Shown here piece after piece: positions 25,986-34,549 of a DNA stretch of 62,109 nucleotides. Every line of letters begins with the position of its first letter. Positions within the stretch are counted from its first letter, which is position 1. Origin of the DNA: Pseudomonas indica NBRC 103045 (GTDB taxonomy: Bacteria; Pseudomonadota; Gammaproteobacteria; Pseudomonadales; Pseudomonadaceae); assembly GCF_002091635.1 (NCBI RefSeq), contig NZ_BDAC01000029.1, positions 1 to 62,109 of the forward strand, given 5' to 3'. The notes beneath the pieces are model-generated. The model worked only from the letters and a program-made list of their open reading frames with translations, was not told the origin of the DNA and made no database searches. The position numbers were made by a program, and so were the translations under genes.

Positions 25986-26840
25986 ATGTCCACCGATTGG
26001 CTCGACCTGCATACGCTTCCCGCCCTGCCCGGCCTGTTCGCCCGCGCCGCCCTGCGCCGTGGCGTGAAGGGCAAGACCCTGCCGGACCGTGGCTTGCGTT
26101 GCGAGGTGCAGGTCGATCCCCGGCACCTGGCGCGCTATCGCCAGGTCTGCGGCTTTCGCAACGATGGCCGGCTGCCGGCCACCTATCCGCATATCCTCGC
26201 CTTCCCATTGCAGATGAAGCTGCTCACCGATCCGACATTCCCGTTCCCCTTGCTCGGCCTGGTGCATCTGGAAAACCGCATCCGTGTGCTGCGTACCCTC
26301 GGCGGCCTCGGCCCCTTCCGCGTCAGTGTGCGGGTGGACAATCTGCAACCCCACGACAAGGGCGTGCTGTTCAGCCTGATCACCCGCCTGGAGGACCAGC
26401 TCGGCCTGCTCTGGGAGGGCGATAGCCGTATCCTTTGCCGTGCCGTGCGTCTGCCCGGCGATCTCGCCAAACGGGTCGAGGAGGCGCCGCTGCCGCTGCT
26501 GCCGGTAGACCAGTGGCCCGCCCCGGCCAACATCGGCCGGATGTATGCCCGGGTCGCCGGCGACTACAACCCGATCCACCTGTCCGCCCTCAGCGCCAAG
26601 ATGTTCGGCTTTCCCCGCGCCATCGCCCATGGCTTGTGGAACAAGGCACGCAGCCTCGCTGCCCTGGCCGGGCATCTGCCGGATGCCGGATACGACGTGG
26701 AGGTGCGCTTCCAGAAGCCGGTGCTGTTGCCAGCCTCGGTCAGCCTGCTGGCCAGCGAACCGGCCCCACACGGGCAGTTCGCCTTGCGTGGGAAAGACGA
26801 CCTGCCGCATATGAGCGGGGCCTGGCGGATGCTGGAGTGA
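25986..26840 (+). CDS. MaoC-like acyl-CoA dehydratase
   Basis: A 284-residue double-hotdog protein. The hydratase motif is in the C-terminal half, RVAGDYNPIHLSALSAKMFG then AIAHGLW (about 190-220), with the Asp/His pair required for enoyl-CoA hydration. The N-terminal hotdog lacks it, as in eukaryotic-like hydratase 2 proteins. AAGGAGAT 5-12 nt upstream is an excellent RBS. With the thiolase and FabG-like genes it would complete a 3-hydroxyacyl-CoA interconversion module under the AraC regulator. Confidence 0.88.
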   Translation: MSTDWLDLHTLPALPGLFARAALRRGVKGKTLPDRGLRCEVQVDPRHLARYRQVCGFRNDGRLPATYPHILAFPLQMKLLTDPTFPFPLLGLVHLENRIRVLRTLGGLGPFRVSVRVDNLQPHDKGVLFSLITRLEDQLGLLWEGDSRILCRAVRLPGDLAKRVEEAPLPLLPVDQWPAPANIGRMYARVAGDYNPIHLSALSAKMFGFPRAIAHGLWNKARSLAALAGHLPDAGYDVEVRFQKPVLLPASVSLLASEPAPHGQFALRGKDDLPHMSGAWRMLE

Positions 26841-26910
26841 AACCGGCGCCCTCTCCCCCTTGCACCACCCGCGCATCCACCGGAAGCTATGCGGCCTCCA
26901 GGAGATGCGC

Positions 26911-27216
26911 ATGAACCTCGACGAACTCACCCAACGCCTGCACGCCATCCGCGACCGTAACGATTGGCGCCGCTTCCACAGCCCGAAGAACCTGGCGATG
27001 GCCGCCAGCGTGGAGATGGCCGAGCTGGTGGAAATCTTCCAGTGGCTGAGCGAGGACGAATCGCGCCGCCTGCCCCCGGAAAAACTGGAGCACGCCGGCC
27101 AGGAAGTCGGCGACATCGTGCTTTATCTCCTGTTGCTCTGCGCCGAACTGGGCATCGATATGGAACAGGCGGTGCGCGCCAAGCTGGCCGACAGCGAGCG
27201 GAGGTTCGCCCGATGA
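26911..27216 (+). CDS. MazG-like nucleotide pyrophosphohydrolase
   Basis: A 101-residue all-alpha NTP-PPase of the RS21-C6/dCTPase type: EMAELVEIFQW (EExxE-like metal site) and EVGDIVLYLLLLC (ExxD second site). It would hydrolyse non-canonical or excess (d)NTPs to monophosphates. AGGAG 6 nt before ATG at 26911 beats the in-frame ATG at 26905. It overlaps the next gene as ATGA, suggesting co-expression with cmoM. Confidence 0.87.
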   Translation: MNLDELTQRLHAIRDRNDWRRFHSPKNLAMAASVEMAELVEIFQWLSEDESRRLPPEKLEHAGQEVGDIVLYLLLLCAELGIDMEQAVRAKLADSERRFAR

Positions 27217-27965
27217 AGGATCGCCACTTCGACGAACTGGCCACCCGCTTCGCCGAGAAAATCTACGGCGGCGCCAAGGGCGCGATCCGCCTGGCCGTGC
27301 TCCAGGCCGACCTGGCCGAAGCGCTGCCGCAGCGCTCGCTGCGGGTGCTGGACGTCGGCGCCGGGCTCGGCCACATGGCCTTGTGGCTGGCCGAGCGTGG
27401 CCATCGGGTCACCCTTGCCGAGCCGGCCGAGCCCATGCTCGAAGCCGCCCGCGAACGCTTCGCCCAGGCCGGGCAGCCGGCCTCCTTCATCCAGGCGCCC
27501 TGGCAGGACCTGCTGGGCCAACTCACCGAACCCTACGACCTGGTGCTCTGCCACGCGGTGCTGGAGTGGCTGGCCGAGCCCCACGCCATCCTGCCCGTGC
27601 TGCACCAGCTCTGCGCACCCGGCGGCTGGCTGTCGCTGGCCTTCTATAACCGTGATGCGCTGATCTACCGCAACCTGCTCAAAGGCCACTTCCGCAAGCT
27701 GCGCAAGGAGAAGTTCGCCGGCGAAGGCCAGAGCCTGACGCCCCAGCGTCCACTGGACCCACGCGAACTGGAAGGGCAACTCGATGGGCTCTGGACGGTC
27801 GAAAACCGTAGCGGCGTACGGGTGTTCCACGACTACATGCCCCAGGAATTCCAGGCCCGCGCGGAGCTGGTCGACCTGCTGGAGATGGAGCTGGCCTACC
27901 GGCGCCACCCGAGCTTCGCCGGACTGGGACGCTACCTGCATTGGATCTGCCGTCCGGCGGCGTAG
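27213..27965 (+). CDS. cmoM: tRNA 5-carboxymethoxyuridine methyltransferase
   Basis: A 250-residue SAM-dependent class I methyltransferase with [15 protein letters not shown] (motif I, residues 46-60), an acidic end of strand 2 ([10 protein letters not shown]) and [11 protein letters not shown]. The N-terminal [21 protein letters not shown] and middle [18 protein letters not shown] are diagnostic of CmoM (formerly SmtA), which methylates cmo5U at the tRNA wobble position. Start fixed by the ATGA overlap with the pyrophosphohydrolase. Confidence 0.9.
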   Translation: MKDRHFDELATRFAEKIYGGAKGAIRLAVLQADLAEALPQRSLRVLDVGAGLGHMALWLAERGHRVTLAEPAEPMLEAARERFAQAGQPASFIQAPWQDLLGQLTEPYDLVLCHAVLEWLAEPHAILPVLHQLCAPGGWLSLAFYNRDALIYRNLLKGHFRKLRKEKFAGEGQSLTPQRPLDPRELEGQLDGLWTVENRSGVRVFHDYMPQEFQARAELVDLLEMELAYRRHPSFAGLGRYLHWICRPAA

Positions 27966-28000
27966 AATGCGGCGAACGGACCGTTCGCCGGAGGGAAGCC

Positions 28001-28603
28001 ATGGCCAACCGACTCATCCTCGCGACCCTGCTGCTCGGCCTCGCCGGCTGCCAGAGCCCGAATCCCTATACCGCCAGCTCCAACCCGCTGCCGCCGGCGC
28101 CTCCGCTGGCGGCCAACACCCTCGACCTCAGCGCCTACCCGGCCGCGCCGCGTGACTATGGGCGCTATCGCAGCTGGACCTGGCTCGATGGCCGCCTGCC
28201 GGCCGGTTCGGCCTGGGCCAGCCCGGAGCAGATTCGCGAAGCCGTCAGTGCCGCCCTCGATCAGCGGGGGCTACGCCCGGCCCAGGCCGGTGCCACGCCC
28301 GATCTCAAGGTCAGCGCCGACATGCGCCTGGAGCGCCGTCTGCGACAGGTCCGCGAGGATTACGGCGGCTACTACGGCCACGGTCGTTACTGGAATGACT
28401 ACGGCGCCTGGGGCAGCGTGCCCATCGTGCGGACCTACGAAGAAGAGGTCATCGTGGTGCGCGTCGACCTCTACGACGCCGCCGACGGCCAACCGGTGTG
28501 GAGCGGTACCGGGGAGATGTACAACCGCGGCGACCAGGCCGAACGCGCCGATGCGCTGCGTGAAGCGATCAAGCGCGCCCTGGAAAGCTATCCGCCGGCG
28601 TAA
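28001..28603 (+). CDS. DUF4136-type outer-membrane lipoprotein
   Basis: A 200-residue protein with a lipobox (LLLGLAGCQ, Cys at 17) and the DUF4136 pattern YRSWTWLDG…LDQRGLR…[10 protein letters not shown]…[16 protein letters not shown]. Function unknown; the family sits in the envelope. GGAGGGAAG precedes the ATG. It converges on btuF with only 12 bp between the stops. Confidence 0.85.
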   Translation: MANRLILATLLLGLAGCQSPNPYTASSNPLPPAPPLAANTLDLSAYPAAPRDYGRYRSWTWLDGRLPAGSAWASPEQIREAVSAALDQRGLRPAQAGATPDLKVSADMRLERRLRQVREDYGGYYGHGRYWNDYGAWGSVPIVRTYEEEVIVVRVDLYDAADGQPVWSGTGEMYNRGDQAERADALREAIKRALESYPPA

Positions 28604-28615
28604 CGTCCAAAGCGG

Positions 28616-29410
28616 CTAGCGTGCCTGCTCCAGCAGCTCGCACAGCCGTGCGGTCGCCTCCAGCATCTGCAGGCTCGGGCGCTCCAGGCCTCGGTCGGGT
28701 ACGGCCCAGACCTGCCCGTGGCGCACCGCATCCAGTTGCGGCCAGGCTTTCCAACCGTCGATCAGTTTCGCTTCGCTGGCCAGGATCACCTGCGGATTGC
28801 GCGCCAGCACCGCCTCCACACTGATCTGCGGCGCCGGTTGCTGGAGGTCGGCAAAGACATTCTCGGCCCCGCAGACGCGCAGGGCATCGCTGATGATCTG
28901 CCGGCCACCGACGGTGTATAGCGGCTGGTCCCAGATCTGATAGAACACCGTCAGCGGCCGCTCGCGCCGATAACGCTGCTGCAACGCGATCAACCGCGAG
29001 CGGAAGGCGGTGGTCACCTGGCGAGCCCGTTTGCCCCGGCCGATGCGCTCGCCGAGCTCGGCGGCCTGATCGGCGAGGTCCGCCAGCCGATGCGGCTCGG
29101 CCTCGTAGAGGGGAATGCCGAGCTGGCGGAGCTGATCGCGCTGGCCGGGGCCGATGCTGTCCGGCCAGAGCAGGATGAGATCGGGGCGCAAGCGCAGCAG
29201 GCGTTCCATCTCCAACTGGCCGTAACGGCCGACCGAAGGTTTGTCCGCCAGCGCCGGCGGCCGCTCGCCGCCATCCAGCACACCCACCAGCAGGTCCCCA
29301 GCCTTTAACTCCAGCATCAGTTCGCTGAGGGAAGGCGCCAGGCTCACCACCCGTTCGGCCGCCTGCACCGGCAGGGCCAGCCAACAGAGGACTAACAGGA
29401 CAGCGCGCAT
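28616..29410 (-). CDS. btuF: Cobalamin-binding periplasmic protein (BtuF-type)
   Basis: A 264-residue class III substrate-binding protein: signal peptide (LLVLCWLALPVQA), RVVSLAPSLSELMLELKAGDLLVGV at the start of the first lobe, a rigid linker helix, and NPQVILASEAK in the second lobe. It should deliver vitamin B12 to a BtuCD importer, which is not in the window. It is the last gene of the minus-strand block, overlapping the membrane-protein gene as ATGA. Helical backbone-type receptors for haem or siderophores share this fold; the BtuF call rests on overall pattern and the PA4045-like position. Confidence 0.75.
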   Translation of the reverse strand: MRAVLLVLCWLALPVQAAERVVSLAPSLSELMLELKAGDLLVGVLDGGERPPALADKPSVGRYGQLEMERLLRLRPDLILLWPDSIGPGQRDQLRQLGIPLYEAEPHRLADLADQAAELGERIGRGKRARQVTTAFRSRLIALQQRYRRERPLTVFYQIWDQPLYTVGGRQIISDALRVCGAENVFADLQQPAPQISVEAVLARNPQVILASEAKLIDGWKAWPQLDAVRHGQVWAVPDRGLERPSLQMLEATARLCELLEQAR

Positions 29411-29829
29411 CAATGCAGTTGAGCCGGAATGCGGTAGAGGTAGAACAGGATCAGGCTGGCGATGGCCAGCAGCATCAGGGGGATCGCTTCGAGGCCGACG
29501 AATACCGCCAGGGCGGCGATCCAGGCGGGGAGCCCGGCCGCCAGGAAGGCGATGCGACGACGACGCGCCAGTTCGAGCCAGGCTGCCGGCTCTTCGGGCG
29601 TATCCAGGGCCTTCTCGGTGGCGATCAGGCCGCGCTTGTAGGCATGAAACTGCGGCAGGCTGAAGAACAGCGAGGCCAGGCCGGCGACGAACAGCGGCAT
29701 CTGCAGTACCGGCATGATCGGATCGGCGCTGCCGAACAGCAGGCTGAAGACGAATACCGGGGCCAGGGTCAGGGCGAGCTGGCGCCACCACTCCATGGCC
29801 AGTCGGCGCCGCACTTCGCCACGGGTCAT
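29410..29829 (-). CDS. Hypothetical inner-membrane protein
   Basis: A 139-residue protein with four hydrophobic helices in two pairs ([16 protein letters not shown] and [37 protein letters not shown] and [18 protein letters not shown]) separated by a basic loop. No known domain recognised. It overlaps ribA upstream and btuF downstream by 4 nt each, so it is firmly in the operon; the same position is held by PA4046 in P. aeruginosa as I recall. Confidence 0.82.
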   Translation of the reverse strand: MTRGEVRRRLAMEWWRQLALTLAPVFVFSLLFGSADPIMPVLQMPLFVAGLASLFFSLPQFHAYKRGLIATEKALDTPEEPAAWLELARRRRIAFLAAGLPAWIAALAVFVGLEAIPLMLLAIASLILFYLYRIPAQLH

Positions 29830-30443
29830 GGTTGTTCCACTTCGCCCTGGTGGAGGTTGCCGAGCAGGTGGCCAAGCTTGCCGGCCTTGGCCGCGAGGTA
29901 CTTGCGGTTGTGCGGGTTGAGCCCGGTCTGCAACGGCTTGCGCTCCGCCACGCGTACGCCGAAACCTTCCAGCGCGTTGACCTTGCGTGGGTTGTTGGTC
30001 ATCAGCTTGAGTGCGGTGATGCCCAGGTGTTCCAGCATCGGCTTGCAGATCGCGTAATCGCGCATGTCGGCGCCAAAACCGAGCTGCTCGTTGGCTTCGA
30101 CGGTATCCGCTCCGCCGTCCTGCAACTCGTAGGCGCGGATTTTGTTCAGCAGGCCAATGCCACGGCCTTCCTGACGCAGATAGAGCAGCACGCCCCGACC
30201 TTCGGCGGCGATGGCACGCAACGCGGCTTCCAGCTGGAAGCCGCAGTCGCAACGCAGGCTGAACAGCGCATCGCCGGTCAGGCATTCGGAATGGAGACGA
30301 CCGAGCACCGGCTCGCCATTACCCACGTCGCCCAGGGTCAGGGCCACATGTTCCTTGCCGCTGGCTTCGTCGAGAAAACCGTGCATGGTGAAAACCGCAA
30401 AGGGCGTCGGCAGTTGGGAGGCGGCGACGAAGACGACGGACAC
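29826..30443 (-). CDS. ribA: GTP cyclohydrolase II
   Basis: A 205-residue enzyme that opens GTP in the first step of riboflavin synthesis. The zinc ligands are present at Cys54, Cys65 and Cys67 ([18 protein letters not shown]), as are RQEGRGIGL and NNPRKV. The start is GTG at 30443 with AGGAG 6-10 nt upstream; an upstream TTG/ATG extension would be atypical. It is separated from the riboswitch-led rib genes by two unrelated genes and has its own upstream region with a large dyad. The degenerate second half of RibBA makes this the active GCHII here. Confidence 0.95.
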   Translation of the reverse strand: MSVVFVAASQLPTPFAVFTMHGFLDEASGKEHVALTLGDVGNGEPVLGRLHSECLTGDALFSLRCDCGFQLEAALRAIAAEGRGVLLYLRQEGRGIGLLNKIRAYELQDGGADTVEANEQLGFGADMRDYAICKPMLEHLGITALKLMTNNPRKVNALEGFGVRVAERKPLQTGLNPHNRKYLAAKAGKLGHLLGNLHQGEVEQP

Positions 30444-30511
30444 CTGAAGACTCCTGAAAATTCGGCAGGGCGGCATTGTAACAGCCGCATCGGCGAGCGG
30501 GTCAGCCTGAA

Positions 30512-30534
30512 TTGTCGATCATAATGATCAACAA
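30512..30534. promoter_or_regulatory. Dyad operator upstream of ribA
   Basis: TTGTCGATCA (30512-30521) and TGATCAACAA (30525-30534) form 10-bp arms with one mismatch around TAA, 69-91 bp upstream of the ribA start. The length and symmetry suit a GntR- or TetR-type site; no cognate regulator is adjacent. Confidence 0.5.
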
Positions 30535-30629
30535 CAAGCCCCAAGCTCCACAGTATGCAGATCACTCTCGACCTGACACCAAACCCCGCTTTTACTTGCC
30601 GCTTACAGCTTGAAGCTTGCCGCTACCCC

Positions 30630-31277
30630 TTACATTTTGGATTCCAGCATGAGCACGCCCTGTTCCTCGCGCCAACGCACGCGGTTGAGGAAGCTCATGC
30701 CGAGCAGTGCTTCGGTGGGCGAATCGCCTTCCAGCACCACGGCTTCGACGCCGAGGACTTCCAGGCCGCCGACCTTCACGCTGTTGAGGTCGACCCGCCA
30801 GGCCTTGGCCGTACCGCTGGCGGTGCTCACCACCATGGGCCGGCCGTTGACGCGGAAGTCGAGGCCGAGGCGCCGGGCCTGGGCTTCGTTCATCGCCACC
30901 GAGGTGGCTCCGGTATCCACCAGGAACTGCACCGGATGGCTGTTGATGGAGCCGGCGACCCAGTAGTGGCCTCCCGCGCCCTGGGCAATGCTCAACTGGC
31001 TGCGGGTCGGCGCGGCGAAGCCCTGGCTGTACTCGCGCGTCATGCCGTAGGTGCGTTCCACACCGTCCACCCGCAGCACGGCGCCGCGACTGTCGGCACT
31101 GACCACCACCACCCCGCCGGGCCCGGTCTGGCCGACCTTCACCAGCTTGCGCTGGCCGTCCACGTTGAGCACGGCCGCTCCCGGGAACAGGCCCACTACC
31201 TGCACCTGGGTCTCCGCCTGGCCTGACAGCGAGGTCACCAGCAACAGGCCGGCACAGATCAGTTTGAAACGACGCAT
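30630..31277 (-). CDS. Retropepsin-like aspartic protease (TIGR02281 type)
   Basis: A 215-residue protein with a signal peptide (FKLICAGLLLVTSLSGQAE) and a single retropepsin domain at about 95-205: FLVDTGATSVAM (catalytic Asp in DTGA), and ALLGMSFLNRVRW replacing the second flap region, as in clan AA bacterial proteases. It would act as a homodimer in the periplasm; substrates are unknown. It sits 18 bp after the binding-protein gene. Confidence 0.85.
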   Translation of the reverse strand: MRRFKLICAGLLLVTSLSGQAETQVQVVGLFPGAAVLNVDGQRKLVKVGQTGPGGVVVVSADSRGAVLRVDGVERTYGMTREYSQGFAAPTRSQLSIAQGAGGHYWVAGSINSHPVQFLVDTGATSVAMNEAQARRLGLDFRVNGRPMVVSTASGTAKAWRVDLNSVKVGGLEVLGVEAVVLEGDSPTEALLGMSFLNRVRWREEQGVLMLESKM

Positions 31278-31295
31278 CTGGTTCCACCGAATGGG

Positions 31296-32021
31296 TCAAT
31301 CGAAAGGGTAAGGCTGCTTCCAGCGCTCGAACATCGGCCGCAGGCGCCCGGACCGTACCAGCTCCGCCATGCGCCGGTCGAACAGCGCAGCCAACTGGCG
31401 CCCGCGCGGGCTGTCGGTGAAGCCCAGGTAAAGCGGCAACAAGGTCAGCCGGGTAACGCGGTAGGCGTCCTTGTCCTTGGCCTGCTCGAGCAGTTCCTCG
31501 ATCTCGGTCTGGGCATCCAGATAGTAGTCGGCATGGCCGTAGGCGAGCATCGCAAGGATACTGCCCGAACGCTGGATTTCCTGGTATTGCTTCAAATTCG
31601 GCAAGTATTGCTGGTACTCGTAGCCACGCAGCCAGACCAGCCGGTAATCGCCGATGGTCTCCAGGGTCGGTGCCGGCTTGTCTTTCAGGCCGAGCGCGCA
31701 GATGCGGTCGGCGTCGTAGTGCCAGCGCGGATAGAACGCCCCTTCGACTTCGTTGAGGTAGGAGCCGACCCAGGCGTCCGCGTCGCCACGCAGCACCAGC
31801 CCGGTGGAACGGGTATAGGGCATGCTGCGGTATTCCAGCTTGACGCCCACGGGCTCGAAGACTTCACGCAACAGCTCCCAGGCCAGCCCGGTACCGTCGG
31901 CATTAGTGTGGTCTTCCCAGACCTCGCTGACCATGCGAATGCGATCGGGCAGCGGCTCACCGGCCAGGACCGTGGTCCAGCCGAGCATGCCCAGCAGCAA
32001 TCCGCATAACCAAGTGCGCAT
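31296..32021 (-). CDS. Periplasmic solute-binding protein (SBP_bac_3 family)
   Basis: A 241-residue protein with a signal peptide (WLCGLLLGMLGWTTVLAG) and an amino-acid-binding-protein-like two-lobe fold (GTGLAWELLREVFEPVGVKLEYRSMPYTRS; DADAWVGSY; GYADYYLDAQTE-like). It lacks an adjacent permease or ATPase, so it may be a sensor or stand-alone protein. The start at 32021 lies 8 bp after pgpA. ORF extension upstream is a shadow of pgpA. Confidence 0.78.
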   Translation of the reverse strand: MRTWLCGLLLGMLGWTTVLAGEPLPDRIRMVSEVWEDHTNADGTGLAWELLREVFEPVGVKLEYRSMPYTRSTGLVLRGDADAWVGSYLNEVEGAFYPRWHYDADRICALGLKDKPAPTLETIGDYRLVWLRGYEYQQYLPNLKQYQEIQRSGSILAMLAYGHADYYLDAQTEIEELLEQAKDKDAYRVTRLTLLPLYLGFTDSPRGRQLAALFDRRMAELVRSGRLRPMFERWKQPYPFD

Positions 32022-32029
32022 CGGAACCT

Positions 32030-32515
32030 CTACAGCACCGCCCAGACGATCAACTGCATCGCCAGCCAGGCGAAGACCCCCGCCAGCACGTCGTCGAGCA
32101 TGATGCCGAAGCCACCGTGGACGTGACGGTCGATCCAGCGGATCGGCCAGGGCTTGGCGATGTCCATCACCCGGAATACCAGAAAGCCTAGCAGCAGCCA
32201 GACCCAGCCCTCCGGCACCAGCCAGAGGGTGATCCACATACCGACCATCTCGTCCCAGACGATGCCTTCGTGGTCATGCACCTTGAGGTCGGTAGCCACC
32301 TTGCCGCACAACCAGCAGCCGAACAGCATGGTGACGCCGAGCATCAGCCAGTAACCCCAGTCCGGCAGCATCTGCCAGAGCGGGATGAACGGCAGCGCGA
32401 CCAGCGATCCCCAGGTGCCGGGCGCCTTGGGCAGGGTGCCCGAGCCGAAGCCGAAGGCCACGAAGTGCCAGGGGTTACGCCACACCGTGGAAGGTGCTTT
32501 TACCGTGTCAGTCAC
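32030..32515 (-). CDS. pgpA: Phosphatidylglycerophosphatase A
   Basis: A 161-residue inner-membrane enzyme that dephosphorylates phosphatidylglycerol phosphate. It shows HFVAFGFGSGTLPKAPGTWG at the N-terminus, a DHEGIVWDEMVG acidic motif, and four hydrophobic helices. The start is GTG at 32515, overlapping the thiL stop by 8 nt, with GGGAG upstream; no ATG is available at the right place. Confidence 0.93.
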   Translation of the reverse strand: MTDTVKAPSTVWRNPWHFVAFGFGSGTLPKAPGTWGSLVALPFIPLWQMLPDWGYWLMLGVTMLFGCWLCGKVATDLKVHDHEGIVWDEMVGMWITLWLVPEGWVWLLLGFLVFRVMDIAKPWPIRWIDRHVHGGFGIMLDDVLAGVFAWLAMQLIVWAVL

Positions 32516-33476
32516 CGGCACTCCCGAAATGTTGATAGCCCCGGGCCGGCGGGTCGATGACCCGGCCTGCCGCATCGAGCAGTTGAACCCCTTCGCCAGC
32601 CTCCACGCGGCCAATGACCCGCACCGGCCAATCTTCGGCACGCAGGGCGGGGAGATGCTGCTCCGGCAAGGTGAAAGCCAACAGGTAATCGTCGCCACCG
32701 CCCAGGGCGCACTCGACGGCCCTCGACTCGCCCAGCAACGCGAGCAGCGCAGGGGAAAGCGGCACGCGGGCAGCCTCGATCTTCAGTGCGACCGCCGAGG
32801 CGTTCGCGATGTGCCCGCAATCGGCGAGCAGCCCGTCGGAAATATCCAGCGCCGCCGAGGCGCGTCCGCGCAGGGCCTGACCCAGCGTCAGTTGCGGCTG
32901 TGGCGACCAGTAGCGGGCCAGCAAGGGCGCGGCGACCTCTTCGGGTGCGCTCATCCGTTCCAGCACCAGCTCCAGCGCACCCGCCGCATCGCCGAGATCG
33001 CCACCGACGCAGAGCAGATCGCCGGGGCGCGCACCGTCACGGGTCAGCGCCTGCCCACGCGGCACCCGGCCAAACACAGTGAGGGTCAGGCATAACGGGC
33101 CGCGCGTGGTATCGCCACCGATCAGCGCCAACCGGCACTGCCGGGCCATGACATCCAGGCCACGGGCGAACGCCTGCAGCCAGTCGGCGTCGGCCGTGGG
33201 CAACGTGAGCGCCAGGGTGAAACCGATGGGCGTGGCGCCCATGGCGGCCAGGTCGCTGGCGGACACCGCCAGGGCGCGCTGGCCGAGCAGGAAGGGATCG
33301 CAGGAAACGGGGAAATGCACGCCGGCGACCAGGGTGTCGGTGGACACCGCCAGTTGTTCGCCGGGCGGCAGGTCGAGCAATGCGCAATCGTCACCGATGC
33401 CACGGGCCACGCCCTCCGCCGGCTGCGCGCAGGACGCAGCGGCGAAGAAGCGGCGAATCAGCTCGAATTCACCCAT
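32508..33476 (-). CDS. thiL: Thiamine-monophosphate kinase
   Basis: A 322-residue ATP-dependent kinase that makes thiamine diphosphate. Motifs: GIGDDCALL (Mg/ATP site, about 27-35), STDTLVAGVHF, AMGATP, GGDTTRG and ISDGLLADCGHI. It lies 50 bp after nusB and overlaps pgpA, in the usual nusB-thiL-pgpA order. Confidence 0.95.
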   Translation of the reverse strand: MGEFELIRRFFAAASCAQPAEGVARGIGDDCALLDLPPGEQLAVSTDTLVAGVHFPVSCDPFLLGQRALAVSASDLAAMGATPIGFTLALTLPTADADWLQAFARGLDVMARQCRLALIGGDTTRGPLCLTLTVFGRVPRGQALTRDGARPGDLLCVGGDLGDAAGALELVLERMSAPEEVAAPLLARYWSPQPQLTLGQALRGRASAALDISDGLLADCGHIANASAVALKIEAARVPLSPALLALLGESRAVECALGGGDDYLLAFTLPEQHLPALRAEDWPVRVIGRVEAGEGVQLLDAAGRVIDPPARGYQHFGSAGD

Positions 33477-33526
33477 GGCTCAGACCGCCTCGGGGCCAGC
33501 CGCCATCAACGGACAGCGGCGCCCGT

Positions 33527-34015
33527 TCAGCGCTTCTCGCCCCGCACTTCGGCCGCACGCAGGCGCGGGGCCAGCTTGTCCAGCACGCCATTGACGAACT
33601 TGTGCCCGTCGGTGGCGCCGAACACCTTGGCCAGCTCGATGCCTTCGTTGATCACGACCCGGTAGGGCACGTCGACGCGGTTCATCAGCTCGTAGGTGGA
33701 CAGCCGCAGGATCGCCAGCTCGACCGGGTCGAGCTCTTCCATCGGCCGATCCAGGCAGGGCTCGATGGCCTCGTCCAGCTCGGTCTTCTGGCGCGGCACG
33801 CCATGCAGGATTTCATGGAAGTAGGCACCGTCGACGCCGGCGAAATCGTTGTCCACGCGGAACTGCGCTTCGATCTCGTTCAGCGCCTGACCGGCGATGT
33901 GCCACTGATACAGGGCCTGCATGGCCAGGCTGCGCGCGACCCGGCGCTGGGCGATCTTGCCCTTGGCCGGCGGCGTCGGCTGGGCGTCCGGGCTGTCGTC
34001 TCGATTCAGGCTCAC
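33527..34015 (-). CDS. nusB: Transcription antitermination factor NusB
   Basis: A 162-residue all-helical RNA-binding protein: [19 protein letters not shown] at the N-terminal helix, [33 protein letters not shown] at the C-terminus. It binds boxA RNA with NusE. The start is GTG at 34015, overlapping the ribH stop as GTGA; the first 22 residues are Pro/Lys-rich linker as in other pseudomonads. Confidence 0.95.
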   Translation of the reverse strand: MSLNRDDSPDAQPTPPAKGKIAQRRVARSLAMQALYQWHIAGQALNEIEAQFRVDNDFAGVDGAYFHEILHGVPRQKTELDEAIEPCLDRPMEELDPVELAILRLSTYELMNRVDVPYRVVINEGIELAKVFGATDGHKFVNGVLDKLAPRLRAAEVRGEKR

Positions 34016-34488
34016 TTGGCCTCCAAGGCCGCCAGCAGGCTGACCATTTCCAGGGCGGAAAGCGCGGCCTCGGCACCTTTGTTGCCGGCCTTGGTGCCGG
34101 AACGCTCGATGGCCTGCTCGATGGTGTCGACAGTCAGGACGCCGAAGGCGACCGGTACACCGAACTCCATGGAGACCTGGGCCAGGCCCTTGGTGCACTC
34201 ACCGGCGACGTATTCGAAATGCGGGGTACCGCCACGGATGACCGCGCCGAGGGCGACGATGGCGGCGTACTCGCCTTGCTGGGCGACTTTCTGGCAAACC
34301 AGGGGGATTTCGAAGGCACCCGGCGCCCGGATGATGACGATGTCGTTTTCGCTCACGCCGTGGCGAACCAGGGCGTCGACGGCGCCGCTCACCAGGCTTT
34401 CGACGACGAAGCTGTTGAAGCGGCCGACCACCAGGGCGAATTTGCCTTTGGGGGCGATGAAGGTACCTTCGATGGTCTTCAGGGTCAT
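34012..34488 (-). CDS. ribH: 6,7-dimethyl-8-ribityllumazine synthase
   Basis: A 158-residue lumazine synthase: [29 protein letters not shown] and [16 protein letters not shown], where the His near residue 88 is catalytic. It condenses the ribityl pyrimidine with dihydroxybutanone phosphate. MTLKTIEG at 34488 begins the conserved domain; an upstream in-frame extension was rejected. It lies between ribBA and nusB in the riboswitch-led block. Confidence 0.95.
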   Translation of the reverse strand: MTLKTIEGTFIAPKGKFALVVGRFNSFVVESLVSGAVDALVRHGVSENDIVIIRAPGAFEIPLVCQKVAQQGEYAAIVALGAVIRGGTPHFEYVAGECTKGLAQVSMEFGVPVAFGVLTVDTIEQAIERSGTKAGNKGAEAALSALEMVSLLAALEAK

Positions 34489-34516
34489 GGACGAGTCTCT
34501 TCTCTTTAAAGAACGA

Positions 34517-34544
34517 GGGCGCGGCTCCGTCGGAGCCACGCCCT
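34517..34544 (-). promoter_or_regulatory. Intercistronic hairpin between ribBA and ribH
   Basis: On the minus strand GGGCGTGGCTCCG pairs with CGGAGCCGCGCCC (stem of about 12 bp with one G-U-type mismatch) in the 61-bp gap, followed by TCGTTCTTT. It may moderate read-through or RNA stability inside the operon; the U-content is too low to call it a firm terminator. Confidence 0.5.
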
Positions 34545-34549
34545 GCGGG

